Shown here piece by piece: positions 42,162 through 51,699 of a stretch of 64,000 nt of DNA. The DNA lies in the NCBI RefSeq assembly GCF_029893085.1, contig NZ_JARXWI010000008.1, forward strand, positions 1 to 64,000, written 5' to 3'. Numbering within the stretch: position 1 is the stretch's first letter; every line of letters starts with the position of its first letter. A program made the position numbers and the translations under genes. The stretch comes from Parabacteroides sp. PFB2-10 (GTDB lineage: Bacteria > Bacteroidota > Bacteroidia > Bacteroidales > Tannerellaceae). Below the pieces are notes generated by a model. It was not told where the DNA came from. It saw only the letters and a list, made by a program, of their open reading frames with translations, and did not search any database.

Positions 42162-43160
42162 TTACTGTACTTTTAGTTCGTTGATTTGTCTGGCACGGAT
42201 GAGGTCTGCATTTTCAACCGTAAAAGTCTGGTTGCGTCCGCCATTCTTTTCAAAGACCTCGATAATAAGCTGTTTGTCATAAGGGATAGTGATTTTATCC
42301 AAAGCAAAGACTGTCCGTTCCGTCCTGTTGGCACCAACCGTTGTCATAAAATTATAGGCGCGAAGCGGATAGACAACCGTTTCTTGAATGGCGGTACGTT
42401 TGGAGACTTTCTTATCGACTATTTTCATGCGTACAAAATCCACATCGAAGGCTACATTGGTTGAATTTTTAAGCTGCGTATGTAGATATAGTAGATTATT
42501 ATGCGAATAGATACCTTTAAGCGTGTACTGGATGCCGAAACGTTTTCCTCCGATGTGTTTAATGTGCCGCTTGTTATCCTTATATATGGCACGATTGATT
42601 AGATACACAACACGAGGCGATTCGCTTCCGAGTTCCTTCAGGTAGATGTCGAACGAATTGTTCGGACGGTTGGTAGCAATACCGTCGTGCATAAAGTCGC
42701 GCATCTCAATATTGAGCTTTTCCGGCTCATCGGCATACTTTACATTATAGGTATAATAACTTCCCTCGTCCGTGATTACGGCAAGGTTGGTTTCTGCTTC
42801 AAACCCTCTGATGGAAGCTTTCACACGAAGAATATTTTCTGAGCTTCCCGCTTTCCCGGCAATGATATTCGATGAACCCAAGTCCACATAACGGATTGAC
42901 GAGGGGAAGATAATATGCACCGTCTTATCGAAAGTAACTTCGAGTCCATAAGGCGGGATCATCCTATCAAAGGTTATCTTCTTGGTCAGACCTTCGTAAT
43001 AATCCCCGAATGTCGGTTTTAATACTTGTTGTAACTCGCCTTGCATCTCTTCGGACGACTGACTGACGGTTACAACCTCATCATATTCATACTCTGTTTG
43101 TGCATTAACCGATAATACACCGGTCGCTATGATAGCGAACATTAAAAAATACTTTTTCAT
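42162..43160 (-). CDS. traN: conjugative transposon protein TraN
   Basis: A 332-aa protein with a cleavable signal (LSVNAQ). It is the VirB9-like outer part of the Bacteroides mating channel: an MIPPYGLEVTFDKTVHIIFP segment and a YLINRAIYKDNKRHIKHIGG segment. The start is preceded, 5 nt upstream, by a 22-nt motif that recurs upstream of traE and topB. It is 2 nt from traO. Confidence 0.92.
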   Translation of the reverse strand: MKKYFLMFAIIATGVLSVNAQTEYEYDEVVTVSQSSEEMQGELQQVLKPTFGDYYEGLTKKITFDRMIPPYGLEVTFDKTVHIIFPSSIRYVDLGSSNIIAGKAGSSENILRVKASIRGFEAETNLAVITDEGSYYTYNVKYADEPEKLNIEMRDFMHDGIATNRPNNSFDIYLKELGSESPRVVYLINRAIYKDNKRHIKHIGGKRFGIQYTLKGIYSHNNLLYLHTQLKNSTNVAFDVDFVRMKIVDKKVSKRTAIQETVVYPLRAYNFMTTVGANRTERTVFALDKITIPYDKQLIIEVFEKNGGRNQTFTVENADLIRARQINELKVQ

Positions 43161-43165
43161 TTCTT

Positions 43166-43187
43166 ACTTTGAATTAATTTGTGGATA
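43166..43187 (-). repeat. 22-nt leader repeat, copy 1 (upstream of traN)
   Basis: On the minus strand this copy begins TATCCACAAATTAATTCAAA and ends 5 nt before the traN ATG. Identical over 22 nt to 50572-50593 and 63293-63314. Confidence 0.75.
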
Positions 43188-43202
43188 AATATTGTTTGAT
43201 AA

Positions 43203-44552
43203 TTAGTTTTGTTTCGGTAATAGCAGTACCCGATAACCGCTTTTAAGGTGAACTTTGACCTGACGGATTTTCTTCTGCATATACTGGCTTACGCCCTGTA
43301 TCGCTCCTTTGGTCAAATCGGATGTTATCTGCGCTCCCATATCGTCGGTTATCGTAAAACTGGAACCGACCGAGCTTCCCATATTGGCTGCAATCTCTTT
43401 GACCGCCTCCAATTCCAATGAGTTGGGAATGAAGATACCCCTTTGTCCATCGGAATCATAGACAATGATTTCCACCGGAATGATTGCTCCGCCCATTTCT
43501 ATAGAGTTGATGATAATACCGAGCCGTTCGCCTTGCAGCGATGCCGTTCCCGTCAAAAGGGAATTAGCCGGGATAACCGTTGTTCCGGCTATCATGGCTT
43601 CCGTTAACCGTAACCGAACACTCTGACCGCTTATCAGTGTCTGATCATCGTGGATAACTGCCGATATGGTATTCTTTTCATTTACTTCGATAGCAGCATC
43701 CATTGTATTGAATCCCAGATTACGGGGTTGGTTGAATCTAGCTATAAATTCCGCATTGGGAATGTTTTGAGCCAGAGCTGATACGGTCTGTTCAGATACC
43801 TGCCGGATTACGGAAGCTCCGGCTTTATCATTCCGGCTGTTGTTATTAGAAGAATTGCTCTTAGAATTTCCTGCCTCGAGGATTATATCCTTTTCTTCGG
43901 TTACCTGATTGCTTTGTCCGGCAGGCATATATTTGGCTGCCAACTGGTAGGATTTTTCCATCAGGAGCAACTGGTCATCGACAGCAGTTTTCTTTGCAGT
44001 TTCTTCTTCCAGTTTCCGTTCCAACTCCTGAACACGCCACTGAAGTTCAAGCTGTGCCTGTTCATCTACTTCTGTAGCGGGCTGTTCGTAGAAACTGCTG
44101 AGTGTGTTATTGATATTCCGGTAAGAAGAAGCCGAATTCCGTATCGCATCATTCGTCGGAGATGGATTGCTATTTGTCCTTTCTTCCGTTATTTCAATCA
44201 CATTCTCTTTTATTGCCTCCTTATCGTCCCCGATAAGGGAAGAAAAATCTTCCAGCGACTTACGTTTTTCACTCCTGTTACGCATCAATGCTTCCTGCTC
44301 GTAGGCTTTTTGCTTATCACCGATAAGTCCCGAATTATTCGGGTCGGGGATTTCGGTATTAAAGCCGTTCCCTTGTTCTTCCTTTATTTTGTCAGAAGAA
44401 GACGGAGCAAAAATCAGGTACAATGCGCCTAAGAATATGATTCCGATAAGAGCAAAGAAGCCGTATTTTTTCAGTTGTTGCTTCTGTTTCTCCTTCTCCT
44501 TCTCCTTCTCCTGTTCCTTAACAGGGTCTGTTTTTTCTTGTTCTTTTTTCAT
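43203..44552 (-). CDS. traM: conjugative transposon protein TraM
   Basis: A 449-aa VirB10/TrbI-like protein. A cytosolic charged start contains an (EK)n run encoded by a GGAGAA hexamer array, then one membrane span (about 31-49: YGFFALIGIIFLGALYLIF). A coiled-coil linker (about 155-215) follows, and a C-terminal domain with the FNQPRNLGFNTMDAAIEV and VRLRLTEAMIAGTTVIP blocks. It spans from the inner membrane toward TraN. It overlaps traL by 35 nt. Confidence 0.92.
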   Translation of the reverse strand: MKKEQEKTDPVKEQEKEKEKEKQKQQLKKYGFFALIGIIFLGALYLIFAPSSSDKIKEEQGNGFNTEIPDPNNSGLIGDKQKAYEQEALMRNRSEKRKSLEDFSSLIGDDKEAIKENVIEITEERTNSNPSPTNDAIRNSASSYRNINNTLSSFYEQPATEVDEQAQLELQWRVQELERKLEEETAKKTAVDDQLLLMEKSYQLAAKYMPAGQSNQVTEEKDIILEAGNSKSNSSNNNSRNDKAGASVIRQVSEQTVSALAQNIPNAEFIARFNQPRNLGFNTMDAAIEVNEKNTISAVIHDDQTLISGQSVRLRLTEAMIAGTTVIPANSLLTGTASLQGERLGIIINSIEMGGAIIPVEIIVYDSDGQRGIFIPNSLELEAVKEIAANMGSSVGSSFTITDDMGAQITSDLTKGAIQGVSQYMQKKIRQVKVHLKSGYRVLLLPKQN

Positions 44553-44910
44553 TGCTGATTAAATAATTATTGATTGTACTATCGTTCTCTTGTATCTCGA
44601 TATGAATTGGAGAGTCTATCAGGTTCATCGAATCTTTCCGAATACCGGAATCAGGAATATCCAAACCGTCAATATGCCGGACTTCGGGTATCTCTTTTCG
44701 AGCATCCTCCCGTCCCCAATTATATATGGTAGAGATTGTGAAATAGATATTCCCTATGATAAAAACGAGCAGCATAGACAGGATGACAACTATGCGGGCA
44801 TCTTCCGAAAGACTGCCGCAAATCCGGCGAAGAAAATCATTGATGCTGTAGCCTATTTCTTTAAAGATATGCTTGATATGTTTCATAACTTCCAAAATAT
44901 TAGCGGTCAA
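44518..44910 (-). CDS. traL: conjugative transposon protein TraL (DUF3989)
   Basis: A 130-aa protein. The second Met (about residue 9, MKHIKHIFKEIG) is a possible true start. One membrane span (about 42-62: IVVILSMLLVFIIGNIYF) is followed by an exterior tail with the TraL-type YNWGREDARKEIP. It sits between traK and traM as usual, overlapping both ends. Confidence 0.82.
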   Translation of the reverse strand: MTANILEVMKHIKHIFKEIGYSINDFLRRICGSLSEDARIVVILSMLLVFIIGNIYFTISTIYNWGREDARKEIPEVRHIDGLDIPDSGIRKDSMNLIDSPIHIEIQENDSTINNYLISNEKRTRKNRPC

Positions 44911-45523
44911 CAGTCATGATATCCTTGTTCTCTTTTATCTCGAAATTCTCCATAAAGAAACCGTGAGGGTTATCATCCGAACGTGAAGTGTTAAGAAGCC
45001 GACAGGTGGTAATAAGCGAGCGTTCCGTCAGGTTACTTTCCCGGATGATTATCTGGCGGGCATAAGTAGCAACCTCGTATGGATACGCATTATAATTACA
45101 CCGGATACTGTCTACAATCACATTTTGAATGATGTTTCCGGATATTATGCGATTATAATATCCTTTTTCTGCCATGTCCTTGTAATAATTGAAGGCGGTC
45201 TTATCACAGAGTACCATCGCCCGCTGAATGTTGCTTTCTATCGCCCGTTTGTCGGGAGATAGCGTAAAGAACAATTCGTGAAAACGTTTGACGTGTTCAC
45301 GGGCTTCAACCGGACGGTTTTGCGAGAGGTCTTGCGAAAGAGCCAGCATCAATGATTTTCCTTCATCCAGTACATAAATTTTCTCCCTTTGCTTCTCGGC
45401 AAAGCCGTAGGCACTCCATACGGAGTACCCTGTGACAATTGCACACAAACAAAGAAACACAATACTGAAAAGCCTTATTTGCCGAAAACTTGTTTCGATA
45501 TTTTTTAATGACTTAAATTCCAT
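44900..45523 (-). CDS. traK: conjugative transposon protein TraK
   Basis: A 207-aa VirB8-like protein. A single N-terminal membrane span (about 18-38: LFSIVFLCLCAIVTGYSVW) is followed by a periplasmic domain with SPDKRAIESNIQRAMVLCDK and a TERSLITTCRLLNTSRSDDN end, typical of TraK. It is part of the inner-membrane channel scaffold. Confidence 0.92.
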   Translation of the reverse strand: MEFKSLKNIETSFRQIRLFSIVFLCLCAIVTGYSVWSAYGFAEKQREKIYVLDEGKSLMLALSQDLSQNRPVEAREHVKRFHELFFTLSPDKRAIESNIQRAMVLCDKTAFNYYKDMAEKGYYNRIISGNIIQNVIVDSIRCNYNAYPYEVATYARQIIIRESNLTERSLITTCRLLNTSRSDDNPHGFFMENFEIKENKDIMTVDR

Positions 45524-45574
45524 TTTCTTATTTATTTCTTTTTAATGTTTTATTATCTCGAATTACCTGTGGTT

Positions 45575-46675
45575 TTAGGGAGTCCTCCCGGAAGAACCGG
45601 ATTGTCCTCCGCCACCTGTAGCATTGTTTCGCCCCTGTGGCTGGCTACCGCCGCCACCTCCGGAACTACTACTGCTGGAACCGCCACTGCCTTTTAGTCT
45701 TCCCATAATATTCCCGGCTGCCGCACCTGCACCAGCGCCAGCCAGAGCAGCACCTTTGGAAGCGGTTTGGTTCACATTCTTACTGTAATTACCCATTCCG
45801 CCTGCCTGAATAATCCATCCGGCAACAGCCGGGATAGTGAAGAATCCGACAATACCAATAAGGAGGAAAACCACATATACACCATCCGAAGCATCCAAAG
45901 CATAGCTCGGATCAACTTCCATACGGGCAATATCACTTTCCAGCATACGTGATTGTAAGCGAGCCATGACAGAACTGAATAAATCCGATACGGGAAGCCA
46001 GAGGTATACGCTGATATAGCGTGTGAGCCATTGAATAAGTGTCGATTGAAAGCCATCAAAGACCGATATGGCAAAGGCTATCGGACCTAAGATGGCTAAC
46101 ACAATCAAGAAGAAAGTCCGTATTACATCTATTATCAATGCTGCGGCATTAAAGAGCGTTTCCAGAAATGAACGGAACAGGCTTTGAAACCATTTCTTCA
46201 TATCATACATGGCACGTTCGATATACATTCCTGCAATCTCAGGCGCACCCATGATACCGAGTTCTTCCAATCTTTTATCAAACTCTGCCTGATCGACCAA
46301 GTAAGCCGTTTCCTTGTTTTGCTTTTTCTGTTCAAATTCAAGGCGGTCTTTGGTTTCTGCCAGTTGCCGCATATCCAGTGTCTGTCCGTCTAAGATGTCA
46401 TGTGCTCCCTGTACGACCGGACTCAGGATGCTGTTTACGGTTCCCAATACCAAGGTCGGAAAGAACATAATGCAGATACCAATGGCGAAAGGACGAAGCA
46501 AAGGATAGACATCAATCTGCTCTGCCCGTGCGATGCTTTGCCATACACGGGAAGCGACATAGAGCAATGCTCCGATTCCGGCAATGCCTTTGGCGACCCC
46601 GATAAGGTCGCCGCATAAAGGCATCATGTCATCGTACAATGCACGGAGTATTTGATGAATATTATCAAATTCCAT
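45575..46675 (-). CDS. traJ: conjugative transposon protein TraJ
   Basis: A 366-aa VirB6-like polytopic membrane protein with about six hydrophobic spans, including GICIMFFPTLVLGTV and IVLAILGPIAFAISVF. It ends in a Gly/Ser-rich low-complexity tail (about 325-366). It should form the inner-membrane pore for transfer. It is 51 nt from traK and 3 nt from traI. Confidence 0.92.
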   Translation of the reverse strand: MEFDNIHQILRALYDDMMPLCGDLIGVAKGIAGIGALLYVASRVWQSIARAEQIDVYPLLRPFAIGICIMFFPTLVLGTVNSILSPVVQGAHDILDGQTLDMRQLAETKDRLEFEQKKQNKETAYLVDQAEFDKRLEELGIMGAPEIAGMYIERAMYDMKKWFQSLFRSFLETLFNAAALIIDVIRTFFLIVLAILGPIAFAISVFDGFQSTLIQWLTRYISVYLWLPVSDLFSSVMARLQSRMLESDIARMEVDPSYALDASDGVYVVFLLIGIVGFFTIPAVAGWIIQAGGMGNYSKNVNQTASKGAALAGAGAGAAAGNIMGRLKGSGGSSSSSSGGGGGSQPQGRNNATGGGGQSGSSGRTP

Positions 46676-46678
46676 AGT

Positions 46679-47314
46679 TTACCAATATTTGTCGGTATCA
46701 CTTCCGTACAAGTCCAGCACACGCTGAGAGGCATTTTTCTCTTTTGCCCGAAGCAAGGATACGGATATGTTCTTATTGGTATAATACTTTACCAAACTAC
46801 GGTATTCCAACATCTTGTTATAAGAGTTGTCGATAACTTCCATTCGTTCCTTATCGGATAAAGACAATGTGCTGGCATTAACAATTCCTTTGAGTTCCTG
46901 TAATACATCGTCCGATTCGTTGAGCAGTATAGTATAGCCGTTTGCTATGGCTACCAGCTCTTCTACCGTAAAATTGTCATCGGTGAGCATTTTTTCAAAA
47001 CTGTTTACATAGATGTCGGTAATATCGCCAACCATCAGGATGGTTTTCTGTACTTTGCGGGCATCTTTCACAAGGTTGTTGACCGCTTTGAGTGCATCGT
47101 AATATTCCCGGCCTTGATTATACACTTTCTGAACTTCCTTGAAATTGTTCAGCATATTGCTGGCGGTACTTGAAGTATGTACAATGTTTTTTGTGGCATT
47201 GATGATACCTTGTGCCAGATTCCCTGGATCGGTAACGACCCATTGGGCTTTCGCCCCGGTTATGGTAAGCATACAGCTTAGGCATAACATGAAAATTCTT
47301 ATCTTCATATTCAC
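46679..47314 (-). CDS. traI: conjugative transposon protein TraI (DUF4141)
   Basis: A 211-aa exported protein with signal peptide (ITGAKAQ, about 24). The DUF4141 pattern is QWVVTDPGNLAQGIINATK, then EVQKVYNQGREYYDALKAV. Helical; it probably acts as a VirB5/TrbJ-like periplasmic component. It is not a relaxase despite the name. Confidence 0.9.
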   Translation of the reverse strand: MNMKIRIFMLCLSCMLTITGAKAQWVVTDPGNLAQGIINATKNIVHTSSTASNMLNNFKEVQKVYNQGREYYDALKAVNNLVKDARKVQKTILMVGDITDIYVNSFEKMLTDDNFTVEELVAIANGYTILLNESDDVLQELKGIVNASTLSLSDKERMEVIDNSYNKMLEYRSLVKYYTNKNISVSLLRAKEKNASQRVLDLYGSDTDKYW

Positions 47315-47352
47315 GTTTGTTTATAATTAATAAATAATTGATTTGTAAATAC

Positions 47353-49842
47353 TTATTTCTCCAGTTTCACGGAGAGCCGTTTTATGGCAAGTTCCAAATC
47401 CCCTCCTAACTCTTCGGCTAATCGGAATACTTCTACTTTTTCCGTTTCTTCGGTGGTATAGGTCAGGTATTCGCTTTTGGAAACCTCAGTCGCATAGACA
47501 GCCGACTGCGTTCCTCCGAGTCCTATCCAGACTTCTTTGTAGAGTCTTGAAGGGTCATTCGACATATTAATGGAGAGTATCTGCCCCCGTTCCTTATCCG
47601 TTAGTCCGAGCATATTCTGGATACCATCGAATTTATTCATGTATTTTCGCTGGTCAAGAAGAATTTTGCAATCGGAGTTTGTGATAATGGCTTCCTTGAC
47701 TATCGGAGAATGGATAATATCATCCACTTCCTGTGTAACTACCACAGCCTCACCAAAGAACTTACGAACGGTTTTGAACAAATATTTCAGGTACATCGCC
47801 ATCGAATCGGTGGCAATCGCCTTCCATGCTTCTTCCAAAAGTAGCATCTTACGAACACCTTTCAGACGACGCATCTTATTCACAAACAGCTCCATAATGA
47901 TAATAGTGATGATGGGAAAAAGGACGGGATTATCCTTCACCTTGTCAATCTCGAATACAATAAAGCGTTTGTGAAGCAAGTCCAATTCCTTGTCCGAATT
48001 CAACAGGTAATCGTATTCGCCTCCTTTGTAAAACGGTTCGAGTATGAAAAGGAAATTGTCAATATCAAAATCCTTTTCCCTTACCTTTTTATTGTCAATA
48101 CTTGCGCGGTATTCATTTTTAATGAACTCATAGAAAGTATTGAACGAGGGAACGATGCTCTTGTCATTTTTTATCAGGGAAATGTACTCGTTAACCGCAT
48201 TGGATAACGCCACGCTTTCCGCTCCTGAAGGTTTTTCGTGTTCCTGCTTCCATAAAGTGAGAATGAGCGTTTTGATAGATTCTCGTTTCTCTATATCAAA
48301 TACACCATCCTGTGTATAAAAGGGATTAAACGAAATCGGATTTTCCTCTGTATAGGTATAATATACCCCGTCCTCTCCCTTTGTCTTGTTATGAATCAGG
48401 TTGCACAAACCTTCATATGAATTACCTGTATCCACAAGCAGAACATGGGTTCCTTGTTCGTAGTACTGTCTGACGAGGTGATTGGTAAAAAAGGATTTAC
48501 CCGAACCACTCGGCCCCAAGATAAACTTGTTGCGGTTCGTAATGATTCCTTTTTTCATAGGCAAATCTGAAATATCCAAATGGATAGGTTTACCGTTACG
48601 GTCAGCCATTTTTATCCCGAAAGGCGAAAGAGAGTCCCGGTAATTGGTTTCTTCAATAAAGAAACACAAGGCTTGCTCTATAAAGGTATAGAACGATTCT
48701 TCACTTGGAAAATCCCCCTGATTGCCTGCTATCCCTGTCCAAAAGAGCGTTGGAACATCTATGGTGTTATGCCGGGGCTTGCATTCCATCAGAGCCAACT
48801 GGCTTCCCACGTCATTTTTGATACGCTTCAAATCTTCCCGGTTATCCGCCCATGCCATCACGTTAACGTGTGAACGTACCGAAGTGAGTCCGAATGAATG
48901 CGCTTCGTTCAGGTAATCTTCAATCCACTCTTTGTTAATTTGATTGGAACGGGAGTACCGTCCCAGCGAGTGCATATTCTTTGCCTGCTTCTCAAATTTT
49001 TTCAAATTTTCGGTGTGGTCGTCAATAAAAATATACTGGTTTACCACATGGTTACAGGAAAGAAGCACTCCGATGGGAGCGGCAAACGATAAGCGACAAT
49101 CACTCCGGTCGGTTGACAGGCGTTCGTAACGGCTGTCGGTATAAACCTTACCCGGCAAATCATCCGTATCACTCAGGGTATGGACGCACAGGAAATTATC
49201 TCCGATTTTCATTTCTCCCGCTCCGAGTGAAATATCCTCGAGTGAAGTCGTATCACCCATCAGGGAGAAATACTTTTCGATAATTCCGGCATTATCCTCA
49301 CTGCCAACAATCTCATCCGTTGTAAAGCGAGTCATTGTAATAAAGCCCGAATCGTTCATAATCCGCTCGAACTGATCTACCGATTCCAGAAACTTCTGCG
49401 CTGTTTCCTTATCCTGCATTTCCTTCGGGACAAGAAAGCCACGAGTCAGAGCCGTGTAATTGCTTTGCTGGCGTGCCCGGTCTTTCGTTGTTTTAGTAAG
49501 ATACAGGAAACAAATGTGATTCAGGAACGGACGTTCATTGAAGTGCTGTTCATAAGATTTACTCAGGAAACTCATGCCTTCCTTATCGGTCTTAGCCCTG
49601 TAACACTCTTCGGTAAACCAATCCTGTTTACAGACAATGGAATAATCCGGCAATACTTTGATTGCCTTTACCCAAGATGAATGGATGGCGGTATATTCTT
49701 CCGATGTTACCGAATAGATTTCCGGCAGTTCCACTTTGAAGCCGATAGTAATATCCGCATCTTTGGAAATGATACATCCATTTTCTACGGAAAGTATGGG
49801 GAACTTATTCTCCAATGTTGTTATTTTCGATGTATTCCTCAT
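47353..49842 (-). CDS. traG: conjugation ATPase TraG (VirB4-like)
   Basis: An 829-aa ATPase. The start at 49842 (MRNTSKITTLENKFPILSVE) is chosen because it overlaps the traF stop by 4 nt; a frame upstream crosses traF and is rejected. Walker A is GPSGSGKS in the middle, and Walker B MLLLEEAWK lies later. Family blocks include YFSLMGDTTSLEDISLGAGE and FGEAVVVTQEVDDIIHSPIV. It powers pilus/channel assembly at the inner membrane. Confidence 0.95.
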   Translation of the reverse strand: MRNTSKITTLENKFPILSVENGCIISKDADITIGFKVELPEIYSVTSEEYTAIHSSWVKAIKVLPDYSIVCKQDWFTEECYRAKTDKEGMSFLSKSYEQHFNERPFLNHICFLYLTKTTKDRARQQSNYTALTRGFLVPKEMQDKETAQKFLESVDQFERIMNDSGFITMTRFTTDEIVGSEDNAGIIEKYFSLMGDTTSLEDISLGAGEMKIGDNFLCVHTLSDTDDLPGKVYTDSRYERLSTDRSDCRLSFAAPIGVLLSCNHVVNQYIFIDDHTENLKKFEKQAKNMHSLGRYSRSNQINKEWIEDYLNEAHSFGLTSVRSHVNVMAWADNREDLKRIKNDVGSQLALMECKPRHNTIDVPTLFWTGIAGNQGDFPSEESFYTFIEQALCFFIEETNYRDSLSPFGIKMADRNGKPIHLDISDLPMKKGIITNRNKFILGPSGSGKSFFTNHLVRQYYEQGTHVLLVDTGNSYEGLCNLIHNKTKGEDGVYYTYTEENPISFNPFYTQDGVFDIEKRESIKTLILTLWKQEHEKPSGAESVALSNAVNEYISLIKNDKSIVPSFNTFYEFIKNEYRASIDNKKVREKDFDIDNFLFILEPFYKGGEYDYLLNSDKELDLLHKRFIVFEIDKVKDNPVLFPIITIIIMELFVNKMRRLKGVRKMLLLEEAWKAIATDSMAMYLKYLFKTVRKFFGEAVVVTQEVDDIIHSPIVKEAIITNSDCKILLDQRKYMNKFDGIQNMLGLTDKERGQILSINMSNDPSRLYKEVWIGLGGTQSAVYATEVSKSEYLTYTTEETEKVEVFRLAEELGGDLELAIKRLSVKLEK

Positions 49843-50174
49843 TCTTTTTCCTCCTTCTTTATTATATGTGTGAAAAGGCGGCCGAACCGTCTTCGATTGC
49901 TGATATAGCGCGGATGGTTTTTGGTTGCCTGCACCTTCATCAATCCATGTTGTCCATACTTCCCATTCAAATGGAAAGTTGCCCAGGTTAATACGGAGCC
50001 GGAGATTAAACCAAAACCAACGCATATCATTTGAGGTATGCCGATCATATAGATGACTACCGTTACAATGAAGACGGCGAGCAGACCACCAACGAAAATA
50101 AAAAGGTATTGAGCGATCAAACCCTTAAATTCCGCCGGGCGGCCAATGCCCTTGTTGATATTAAATTCCACCAT
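49839..50174 (-). CDS. traF: conjugative transposon protein TraF (DUF4133)
   Basis: A 111-aa VirB3-like protein. It has the typical start FNINKGIGRPAEFKGLIAQY, two membrane spans (about 26-70) and a basic tail (NHPRYISNRRRFGRLF). It is translationally coupled with traG. Confidence 0.93.
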   Translation of the reverse strand: MVEFNINKGIGRPAEFKGLIAQYLFIFVGGLLAVFIVTVVIYMIGIPQMICVGFGLISGSVLTWATFHLNGKYGQHGLMKVQATKNHPRYISNRRRFGRLFTHIIKKEEKE

Positions 50175-50178
50175 CTAT

Positions 50179-50499
50179 TTACAGGAAGAATGAACGAAGA
50201 ATAGTCGCGGTAACAATCAGGAAGATACAACCACCGAACCAGGAGGCAGCCGTTTTACTGGTGTCGGGATCGCCGGACTGAAACTTGGAGTAGACCTTAA
50301 CGCCTCCAACCAATCCAAGGACGGCTCCGATGGCGTATATCAGCTTCGTTATCGGATCGAAATAACTCGAAACCATGCTTGTAGCATCATTAATACCTGC
50401 CATTCCGTTACCTTGTGCGAATGTGTTTGCTGCTATGAGAACCATTGTAGCCAGAGCGAAGAATCTTTTTTGAGTCTTGTTGTTTATTTCTTTAAGCAT
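50179..50499 (-). CDS. traE: conjugative transposon protein TraE (DUF4134)
   Basis: A 106-aa VirB2-like pilin-type protein. A signal peptide ends near NTFAQG (about 29). Two membrane segments follow (LIYAIGAVLGLVGGVKVYSK and WFGGCIFLIVTATILRSFF). The middle has the family motif KFQSGDPDTSKTAASW. It is preceded by a 202-nt leader that carries the second 22-nt repeat copy. Confidence 0.93.
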   Translation of the reverse strand: MLKEINNKTQKRFFALATMVLIAANTFAQGNGMAGINDATSMVSSYFDPITKLIYAIGAVLGLVGGVKVYSKFQSGDPDTSKTAASWFGGCIFLIVTATILRSFFL

Positions 50500-50571
50500 A
50501 AAATTGTTTTTAAGTCCGGGAGTGAAAGGAACATCCCTTATTTAGTTCCTCCCTACTCCGAGACTGGTTTG

Positions 50572-50593
50572 ACTTTGAATTAATTTGTGGATA
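50572..50593 (-). repeat. 22-nt leader repeat, copy 2 (upstream of traE)
   Basis: Identical to the copies at 43166-43187 and 63293-63314. It lies 72 nt before the traE ATG, inside the 202-nt untranslated stretch 50500-50701. Confidence 0.75.
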
Positions 50594-50701
50594 CTGATAA
50601 AAATGCTTTTGTGCTTTAGCCGGGGTGAATAGTCCCGGCACAAAAACATCTTTTCTTAATTACGTATTTTACTTTCTCATTTTTAACCTCCTTTCTTTTA
50701 A

Positions 50702-51445
50702 TTATGAAATATCATCTACATTGAAATTTGCAAAATCTTCGGACTCATACAGTTTTTGTTTCTTCCGGCTTGTACTCATCTTTTGGTTTTGAGCCTCTGC
50801 CAGTTTCTGCTCGTGCCTATCCATCAATTCGGTTATCCGCTTGGCGTAGTCGGGACGGTCGTTCTGCATAGACTTTACCAGCTCGGTGTATTTGTTTTCG
50901 GAAAGCACCTTTCCAGCCACATCTTCGTCCGCTTCACTACTATCGGTCGGATTGCTTACGGTTTTTGCTGTTGTTCCCAAATTATTGTAATCAATCCCGC
51001 TCGCTGCCTCATCCGGCATGTTTCCGGCTCCAAGACCTTCATATTCATCATTCAAATCAACATCAGGAACTTCTTCATTATCTTCCTCCACTTCCACGCC
51101 TTCGCCTGTTTCTAAATTGACGGTTTCGTCTGCCGATTTTTTTGTTTCGGGGGCAAATGTATCTTCTTTTTTCTTAGGATTTTCCGTTTCCAAATCCGTG
51201 GCAGCATTAGGCAGAGGTTGGCTTAGGACGAATTTTGATTTTCCTAAAACCGAAGGTAATTCTTCTTGTTTTTGGGGTTGAACGACTTTCCCTTTTACTT
51301 CTGTTTCTTCCTTGCTGATTCGGATGGATATGGAGATTTTGCGACTGAATAGTTTCTTCAGGAAAGGATAGATGTAGAAAATAACAAGCAGCAATATTGC
51401 CGTATAGACAAGCAGTACAAGCAAGATGTTATATGTGTCCATCAT
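50702..51445 (-). CDS. traD: conjugative transposon protein TraD (DUF4122)
   Basis: A 247-aa protein with one N-terminal membrane span (about 5-29) and a long acidic, disordered middle (about 90-175, rich in Glu/Asp/Thr). The C-terminal helical segment MQNDRPDYAKRITELMDRHE is characteristic of the DUF4122/TraD group. It is not a VirD4 coupling protein. It overlaps the DUF3408 gene by 4 nt. Confidence 0.85.
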   Translation of the reverse strand: MMDTYNILLVLLVYTAILLLVIFYIYPFLKKLFSRKISISIRISKEETEVKGKVVQPQKQEELPSVLGKSKFVLSQPLPNAATDLETENPKKKEDTFAPETKKSADETVNLETGEGVEVEEDNEEVPDVDLNDEYEGLGAGNMPDEAASGIDYNNLGTTAKTVSNPTDSSEADEDVAGKVLSENKYTELVKSMQNDRPDYAKRITELMDRHEQKLAEAQNQKMSTSRKKQKLYESEDFANFNVDDIS

Positions 51446-51699
51446 TTAATGATTTTGCCTATGGGTTTCTGGTACAGTTCGTTTATCTCATCCTTATGTT
51501 CCCGGAGATGTTGTTGCAGAATGGTATCAATATAAGCTCCGATAGTAAGTCCTCTTTCACCGAGCCTTCTGACTATCCCGGCGATGGTTTCCTGTGTATC
51601 CTTGTTGATATACACACATTGTCTTGTTTTTAACTCTCTGGATTGAAGAAACTGCTCTTCATACCCTATCACTTTTACAAAATTTTCCTGATTATTCAT
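51442..51699 (-). CDS. traC: DUF3408 protein (TraC position)
   Basis: An 85-aa protein with the DUF3408 pattern: RQCVYINKDTQETIAGIVRR followed by GAYIDTILQQHLREHKDEIN. It resembles the 162-aa protein next to it and is probably its duplicate without the N-terminal tail. It is likely a ribbon-helix-helix-type DNA-binding protein of the transfer operon. Confidence 0.85.
   Translation of the reverse strand: MNNQENFVKVIGYEEQFLQSRELKTRQCVYINKDTQETIAGIVRRLGERGLTIGAYIDTILQQHLREHKDEINELYQKPIGKIIK

Noticed and set aside
47353-50025. An 890-aa TraG starting at 50025
   Set aside because: The first 61 residues overlap traF and do not look like TraG; the ATG at 49842 overlaps the traF stop in the usual ATGA way.
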